This document shows positions 59,408-64,000 of a stretch of 64,000 bases of DNA, in pieces (the first letter of the stretch is position 1; every line of letters starts with the position of its first letter). The notes under the pieces are model-generated. The model worked only from the letters and a program-made list of their open reading frames with translations, had not been told where the DNA came from and did not search any database. This stretch comes from Polymorphobacter multimanifer (GTDB lineage: Bacteria; Pseudomonadota; Alphaproteobacteria; Sphingomonadales; Sphingomonadaceae): NCBI RefSeq assembly GCF_014205635.1, contig NZ_JACIIV010000004.1:62001-126000 (forward strand). The letters are read 5' to 3'. Made by a program: the position numbers and the translations under genes.

Positions 59408-62400
59408 TCAGCAGAGCAGCTGACGCGCCTCGTTGGCGAGATGCGCCAGCATCGCCGGTGTGGGGACGCCGCTGCCACGGGCGCGGGCGATGCTCGCGGC
59501 GAGGCGTGCCACCGGCGCTTCATGGCTGGCGAGCCAGTCGGTGAGCGCGCTGTCCGGATCGGCACCGGGGAGGGCGGCCAGATGGCTGAGGCGGATGCTC
59601 TCGAAGCCCTGGGCGAGGCTCGATTGCAGCAGCTGCTCCCAGGGGTCGCCGGGCTGCAGCGTGAGGGCTGCCCCATGCGCCCAATCGAGCCCGGTCATCG
59701 CTCCCAGTCGCGTGTAGGCGCGCGCCAGCGCTGCATCGTCAAGGCCATGGCGGCTGGCAGTGAGGCCGATGCCGATGGCGCCGTCGACAGCCTCCAGCCG
59801 CACCAGCGTGTCTGCCAGCTCGGCGGGTGCGCCCAATGCTTCCAGCCGCGCGGCGGTGGCGGCGGCACGCCGCCGCGGCTCGGCGCCGAGCAGCGAATCA
59901 AGGCCTGCCGAAAGCCGTTCGACCGCCGGCGTCAGGGTGGCGACGAGCGCGGCCGGCGCCTCCCCTGCCGCATAACGGAGCACATCGCCCATGTGCGTGC
60001 CGAGGACGATCTGCCCCTCCAGGTGGAGCGCCAGCTGGCTGGCGGCCGGCAGGCCGGGAGCATCGAGCGCGTCCCACAGGCCGCGGAACCCGAACAGATC
60101 GCGCGTGACGACAAAGGCCGTCGCCACCTCGACCAGCGTGGCATTGCGCGCTTCGGCGAGTTCGAACGCCACCGCGAGCCCGCCCCTGTTGACCAGCTCA
60201 TTGGCCAACTTGGTCGCCACCAGCTCGCGCCGCAGCCGGTGGCTGCGGATGGCGCCGGCAAAGCGCTCGGGCATCGGCGCCGGGAAGGCAGCGAGCAGAT
60301 CGGGCTCGAGTGCCGGATCATCGAGAAGCGGCCAGGCCTCGGGGGCGGAGAGCGCTGCGGTGAGCCGCATCTTCGCATAGGCCATGAGGATGGCGAACTC
60401 GGGCCGGGTGAAGCTCTGGCCGGCAGCCGCACGGCGCTGGATGGTGGCATCATCAGGAAGCCCTTCAACCCGGCGATCGAGCCCGGCGGTGGCTTCCAGC
60501 GTCTGCAGCAACCGATGAAAGCGCGTGACGGCGGCAACGCCCTGCGTTTCCGCAAGGCTGAGCGCCTGGGCCTGCAGCCGGTTGTCGGCAAGCACGAGTG
60601 CGGCCACGGCGTCGGTCATGCTGGCGAGCAGCACGTCGCGATCGGCCGGGGCAAGCCGCGCGGCGGCGACTTCGGCACCCAGCGCGATCTTGATGTTGAC
60701 CTCGTGATCCGAACAATCGACGCCGGCCGAATTGTCGATGAAATCGGTGTTGATCCGCCCGCCCGCCTGCGCGAATTCGATGCGGGCCGCCTGGGTGAGG
60801 CCGAGATTGGCGCCCTCCCCTATCACGCGTGCGCCGAGCTGGCGGGCATCCACGCGCACGGCATCGCTGGCGCGGTCCCCGGCGTCGGCGTGGCTTTCGG
60901 TGCTCGCCTTCACATAGGTGCCGATGCCGCCGAACCAGAGCAGGTCGACGCGCGCCTTGAGCAGCGCATTGATGAGCTCATTCGGTGCCATCGCCTGCAC
61001 GCCGGTGCCGAGCATCGCCTGGACCTGCGGCGACAGCGTGATGGACTTCAGGCTGCGCGGGAAGATGCCGCCGCCCGCCGAAAGCAGTCCGCGATCATAA
61101 TCATCCCAGCTCGACCGCGGCAGCGCGAACAGCCGCTGGCGCTCGGCAAAGCCGGCAGCGGCATCGGGGGCCGGATCGAGGAAGATGTGGCGATGATCGA
61201 ACGCCGCCACCAGATGGATGGCGCTGCTGAGCAGCATGCCGTTGCCGAACACATCGCCCGACATGTCGCCCACGCCGATGGTGCGAACGGGATCGATGGC
61301 GGCATCGAGGCCGAGTTCGCGGAAATGCCGTTCGACCGATATCCAGGCGCCGCGGGCGGTGATGCCCATGGCCTTGTGATCATAGCCCTTGCCGCCGCCC
61401 GAGGCGAAGGCATCACCGAGCCAGAAGCCATGATCCTCGGCGATGGCGTTGGCGATGTCGGAGAAGGTGGCGGTGCCCTTGTCGGCCGCGACCACCAGAT
61501 AGGGGTCGGGCGCATCATGGCAGACGACATGGGTCGGTGGCAGCGGGTTGCCGGCCGGATCGAGATTGTCGGTGAGCGACAGCAGTGCGCGGATGAAGAT
61601 CCGATAGGCGGCGGTGCCTTCCGCCAGCCACGCCTCGCGGTCGGTCGGGCTCGGGAGCTGCTTGGCATAGAAGCCGCCCTTGGCGCCGGTGGGCACGATG
61701 ACGGCGTTCTTGACCATCTGCGCCTTGACCAGCCCGAGCACCTCGGTGCGGAAATCATCGCGCCGGTCGGACCAGCGCAGGCCGCCGCGGGCGATGGGGC
61801 CACCGCGCAGGTGGATGCCCTCCACGCGCGGGCTGTGCACCCAGATCTCGCGATAGGGGACGGGGGGCGGCAAGCCGGGCACCTTGGCCGAATCGAACTT
61901 CATGGCAAGCGCTTCGGGCCCGCCGGGCACGAAGGCGTTGGTGCGCAAACACGCGCTGATGATGGCGATGAAGCCGCGCAGGATGCGATCATCGTCGATC
62001 GACGTGACATCGGCGAGATCGGCCAGCAATGCCTCGTGCAGCGTCGCCTCGGCCGCCGCACGGTCGTCGACGCCCAGAGCGAAGCGGGTTCGGAACAGCG
62101 CGATGATCCGCCGGGTGATCGCCGGGGCACGGCGCAACGCCTCGACGATGGTGGCGATGCCATAGGTGACACCGGTCTGCCGCAGATAGCGGAACCAGGC
62201 GCGCAGCCACCCGGCCTCTTCGAGTGTCAGGCTGCATTCGAGCACCGGCAGGTTGAACAGGTCGTTCTCGGCGCCCCCCCTGAGCACTTCGGTGAGCGCC
62301 GGCACCAGCCGGGTTTCGAGCGCCGCCCAATCGACAAGCATGTCCGGGCTTTGCACTTCGAGCAGGAAATCATGGATCCAGCCCAGCCGCCCGCCGGCCA

Positions 62401-64000
62401 GATCGAAGGGAAATTCCTCGATGACCTTGAGGCCGAAATTCTCGAGCACCGGCACGGCTTCCGACAGCGGGATGATCCGGCCGAGCCGATAGACCTTGAG
62501 GCGCAGCTGCTGGGGCTGGTCGCCTGCGGTGCGCACCAGCCGGACACCACGGTCGTTTTCGTCGTGCAGCAGGGCGAGCGCCATGATGTCCGCCGCCGCT
62601 TCCTCGGGCGTGTGCTGGGCGCGGTAACTGGGCGAAAAGTTGAGGCCATGGCTGAGGCTGAGGCGCGCCGCGCGGGTGGCGCCGGCGGCTTCGATCAGCG
62701 CGGCTTCCAGCCCTTCGTCCCAGCCGCGCACGAGGCGGCGCAGCGCTTCGTCGAGCCGGGCTTCCGCCGCCACATCATGCACCCCGGCGCCGGGCGGCAG
62801 GGTGAGGACCTGGTGGATCCGCGCCAGCCCCTGCGAGCGCAACTCGACTTCGAAGCGACTTGGCGTGCCACCGGTCTCGGCGGCGAGCATCGCGGTGATG
62901 CGCTCGCGCAAGCCCGCCGTGTAGCTCTCGCGCGGGATGTACACGAGGAGGGACAGCGCGCGGCCGAATGGGTCAGACCGCGCGAACAGCCGCGGGCGCG
63001 GCCGATCGAGCAACGAGAGCAGCCCCAGCGCCATCGCCTTCAACTGGGCCGACGTGGCCTCGAACAGCTCTTCGCGGGGGAAGTTCTCCAGCACGTGCAA
63101 CAGCGCCTTGGCGCTGTGGCTGCCGGGCGCAAATCCCAACGTCTCGACGATCTCGGCCACCTTGCGGCGCAGCAGCGGCACATGGCGCGGCGAGGCGCCC
63201 AGGGCGGCCGAGGTGAACAGGCCGAGGAAGCGCGTTTCCGAAACCACCCGGCCTTCCGCGTCATAGCCCTTGACCGAGATGAGATCGGCATGGGTGCGGC
63301 GATGGACGGTGCTGATGGCGCCGGCCTTGGTGATGAGCACCGGCTCGGGGCTGGCGATGAGCGCCGGCCAACCGGGCGCCTCGCCCTCCCCCCATAGCGG
63401 GAAGCCAGCATCGCGGAGCAAACCCAGGCTGCTGTCCGCTTCGCGTGCCGGGGTGAAGCCGGGGTCGGTCACATCGCCCGCGAGGCTCCAGTGCTCGACA
63501 CCGAGCAGGGTGTAGTTGTCGGCGGCAAGCCATTCGAGAAACGCCACCGCCTCGTGGACGCGGTGGGGTGCGACGGGCGGCGGGTTCTCGGTCAGCGCGC
63601 GTGCCGTCTGCCGCAGCCGGCCGAGCATCGCCTGCCAGTCGGACACCGCGGCCGCGATGTCGGCCAGCACGCCCTGCAGCGTTGTCACCAGCTCGGCACG
63701 GTGGCGCGCATTGGCGCGTGCCAGCTCGAAATAGATCACCGATTCGCGCACCGATCCCGGGGCGAGCGCGCCGGCGGCAAGGCCGGTGATGTCGATCAGG
63801 CTGCCGTCTTCCGATCGCCGAACGTCCACGACCGGGTGCAGCAGCCGCAGGCTTTCGAGCCCGGCGGCAGCGATTGCCGCAGCGACCGAATCGACAAGGA
63901 AAGGCCGGTCGTCCGAAACGATGATCAGCGCCATCCGCCGCCGGTGCGCCGGTACCCCCGCCTCGGCTGCGAGCGGCTCGAGCACGACCACCGGCTCGCC
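59408..64000 (-). CDS. NAD-glutamate dehydrogenase, large (about 180 kDa) type; 5' end cut off by window
   Basis: Catabolic enzyme turning glutamate into 2-oxoglutarate and ammonium with NAD. About 1530 residues are visible and the frame runs unbroken through the right edge; family proteins begin some 60-100 residues before the visible part, so the GTG at 63991 is not the real start. N-terminal ACT-like regions (DDRPFLVDSVAAAI) precede the catalytic domain (RGGLRWSDRRDDFRTEVLGL, KNAVIVPTGAKGGF, GVGDMSGDVFGNGM, DPAPD, GEGANLGLTQAARIE) and a long C-terminal domain follows. Family members are allosterically controlled by amino acids. Works downstream of PutA and 5-oxoprolinase. Confidence 0.96.
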   Translation of the reverse strand, partial: GEPVVVLEPLAAEAGVPAHRRRMALIIVSDDRPFLVDSVAAAIAAAGLESLRLLHPVVDVRRSEDGSLIDITGLAAGALAPGSVRESVIYFELARANARHRAELVTTLQGVLADIAAAVSDWQAMLGRLRQTARALTENPPPVAPHRVHEAVAFLEWLAADNYTLLGVEHWSLAGDVTDPGFTPAREADSSLGLLRDAGFPLWGEGEAPGWPALIASPEPVLITKAGAISTVHRRTHADLISVKGYDAEGRVVSETRFLGLFTSAALGASPRHVPLLRRKVAEIVETLGFAPGSHSAKALLHVLENFPREELFEATSAQLKAMALGLLSLLDRPRPRLFARSDPFGRALSLLVYIPRESYTAGLRERITAMLAAETGGTPSRFEVELRSQGLARIHQVLTLPPGAGVHDVAAEARLDEALRRLVRGWDEGLEAALIEAAGATRAARLSLSHGLNFSPSYRAQHTPEEAAADIMALALLHDENDRGVRLVRTAGDQPQQLRLKVYRLGRIIPLSEAVPVLENFGLKVIEEFPFDLAGGRLGWIHDFLLEVQSPDMLVDWAALETRLVPALTEVLRGGAENDLFNLPVLECSLTLEEAGWLRAWFRYLRQTGVTYGIATIVEALRRAPAITRRIIALFRTRFALGVDDRAAAEATLHEALLADLADVTSIDDDRILRGFIAIISACLRTNAFVPGGPEALAMKFDSAKVPGLPPPVPYREIWVHSPRVEGIHLRGGPIARGGLRWSDRRDDFRTEVLGLVKAQMVKNAVIVPTGAKGGFYAKQLPSPTDREAWLAEGTAAYRIFIRALLSLTDNLDPAGNPLPPTHVVCHDAPDPYLVVAADKGTATFSDIANAIAEDHGFWLGDAFASGGGKGYDHKAMGITARGAWISVERHFRELGLDAAIDPVRTIGVGDMSGDVFGNGMLLSSAIHLVAAFDHRHIFLDPAPDAAAGFAERQRLFALPRSSWDDYDRGLLSAGGGIFPRSLKSITLSPQVQAMLGTGVQAMAPNELINALLKARVDLLWFGGIGTYVKASTESHADAGDRASDAVRVDARQLGARVIGEGANLGLTQAARIEFAQAGGRINTDFIDNSAGVDCSDHEVNIKIALGAEVAAARLAPADRDVLLASMTDAVAALVLADNRLQAQALSLAETQGVAAVTRFHRLLQTLEATAGLDRRVEGLPDDATIQRRAAAGQSFTRPEFAILMAYAKMRLTAALSAPEAWPLLDDPALEPDLLAAFPAPMPERFAGAIRSHRLRRELVATKLANELVNRGGLAVAFELAEARNATLVEVATAFVVTRDLFGFRGLWDALDAPGLPAASQLALHLEGQIVLGTHMGDVLRYAAGEAPAALVATLTPAVERLSAGLDSLLGAEPRRRAAATAARLEALGAPAELADTLVRLEAVDGAIGIGLTASRHGLDDAALARAYTRLGAMTGLDWAHGAALTLQPGDPWEQLLQSSLAQGFESIRLSHLAALPGADPDSALTDWLASHEAPVARLAASIARARGSGVPTPAMLAHLANEARQLLC

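Noticed and set aside
59405-63397. Open frame of about 1330 codons antisense to glutamate dehydrogenase
   Set aside because: Low-complexity Gly/Arg/His composition, no recognisable fold; shadow of a well-supported gene.
1-64000. Search for tRNA, rRNA, CRISPR repeats, insertion sequences and phage genes
   Set aside because: No T-loop-like motifs in the spacers, no direct-repeat arrays, no transposase or integrase motifs, and even base composition throughout.

Overview
The window is about 64 kb of compact, GC-rich chromosomal DNA from a free-living alphaproteobacterium, most likely a member of the Sphingomonadales. The assignment rests on a MipZ-type division ATPase, ClpS, a Coq4 homologue (ubiquinone user), a phasin (polyhydroxyalkanoate store), a 180-kDa-class NAD-glutamate dehydrogenase, a DUF3572 protein and an alphaproteobacterial-style malic enzyme fused to a phosphotransacetylase domain. 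The genus cannot be fixed from sequence alone. I see no rRNA, tRNA, insertion sequence, prophage, CRISPR array or plasmid function. No stretch longer than about 270 bases lacks a gene.

Layout. 1-6 kb: the 3' part of a class A penicillin-binding protein faces a malic enzyme, alpha/beta hydrolase and queG operon. 6-15 kb: mutS runs into a tightly overlapping cassette of 5-oxoprolinase, DUF969, DUF979 and DUF2891, the best candidate here for an incompletely described system (5-oxoproline uptake and hydrolysis). 15-24 kb: a DUF4403 lipoprotein, a YaiI/YqxD protein, an unknown 165-residue protein, a DbpA-like RNA helicase, thiolase, MaoC hydratase and PutA. 24-28 kb: a small lipoprotein, Coq4, an MscS channel, a YgfZ-like folate protein, ribosomal protein L33 and a GGDEF cyclase with a degenerate receiver. 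28-32 kb: an operon of DUF3572, HAD hydrolase, RidA, FemAB-like acyltransferase and FkbM methyltransferase. 32-40 kb: panC, mipZ, a Pam18/Tim14-like membrane J-protein, phosphomannomutase/phosphoglucomutase, phasin, clpS, an SDR, a photolyase and a class IV aminotransferase. 40-46 kb: an operon of aminopeptidase N, histone-deacetylase-like hydrolase, ECF sigma factor, anti-sigma factor and Spy/CnrX-like sensor, plus a small lipoprotein. 46-50 kb: a PRC-barrel protein, a small disordered protein, an SDR and an orphan molybdopterin hydroxylase subunit. 50-54 kb: a CoA-ester catabolic operon (crotonase, acyl-CoA dehydrogenase, HsaA-like flavoprotein, GNAT). 54-59 kb: a polysaccharide cluster (Wzz-like protein, GT8, Wzx-like flippase, second glycosyltransferase, UDP-xylose synthase). 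59-64 kb: NAD-glutamate dehydrogenase, cut by the right edge.

How the genes work together. Three routes lead to or consume glutamate: 5-oxoprolinase (5-oxoproline to glutamate), PutA (proline to glutamate) and NAD-glutamate dehydrogenase (glutamate to 2-oxoglutarate). Malic enzyme, thiolase, MaoC hydratase, the CoA-ester operon and the phasin point to growth on organic and fatty acids with carbon storage. Phosphomannomutase, UDP-xylose synthase, glycosyltransferases, flippase and chain-length protein supply a surface polysaccharide that probably contains xylose.

Gene packing is extreme. Fourteen same-strand junctions overlap by four bases through ATGA, GTGA or TTGA. Five of eleven convergent pairs share a four-base CTAG, TTAG or CTAA in which both stop codons lie. 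Clear rho-independent terminators are few: after rpmG, after the phasin gene and after the small lipoprotein gene at 45.4 kb.
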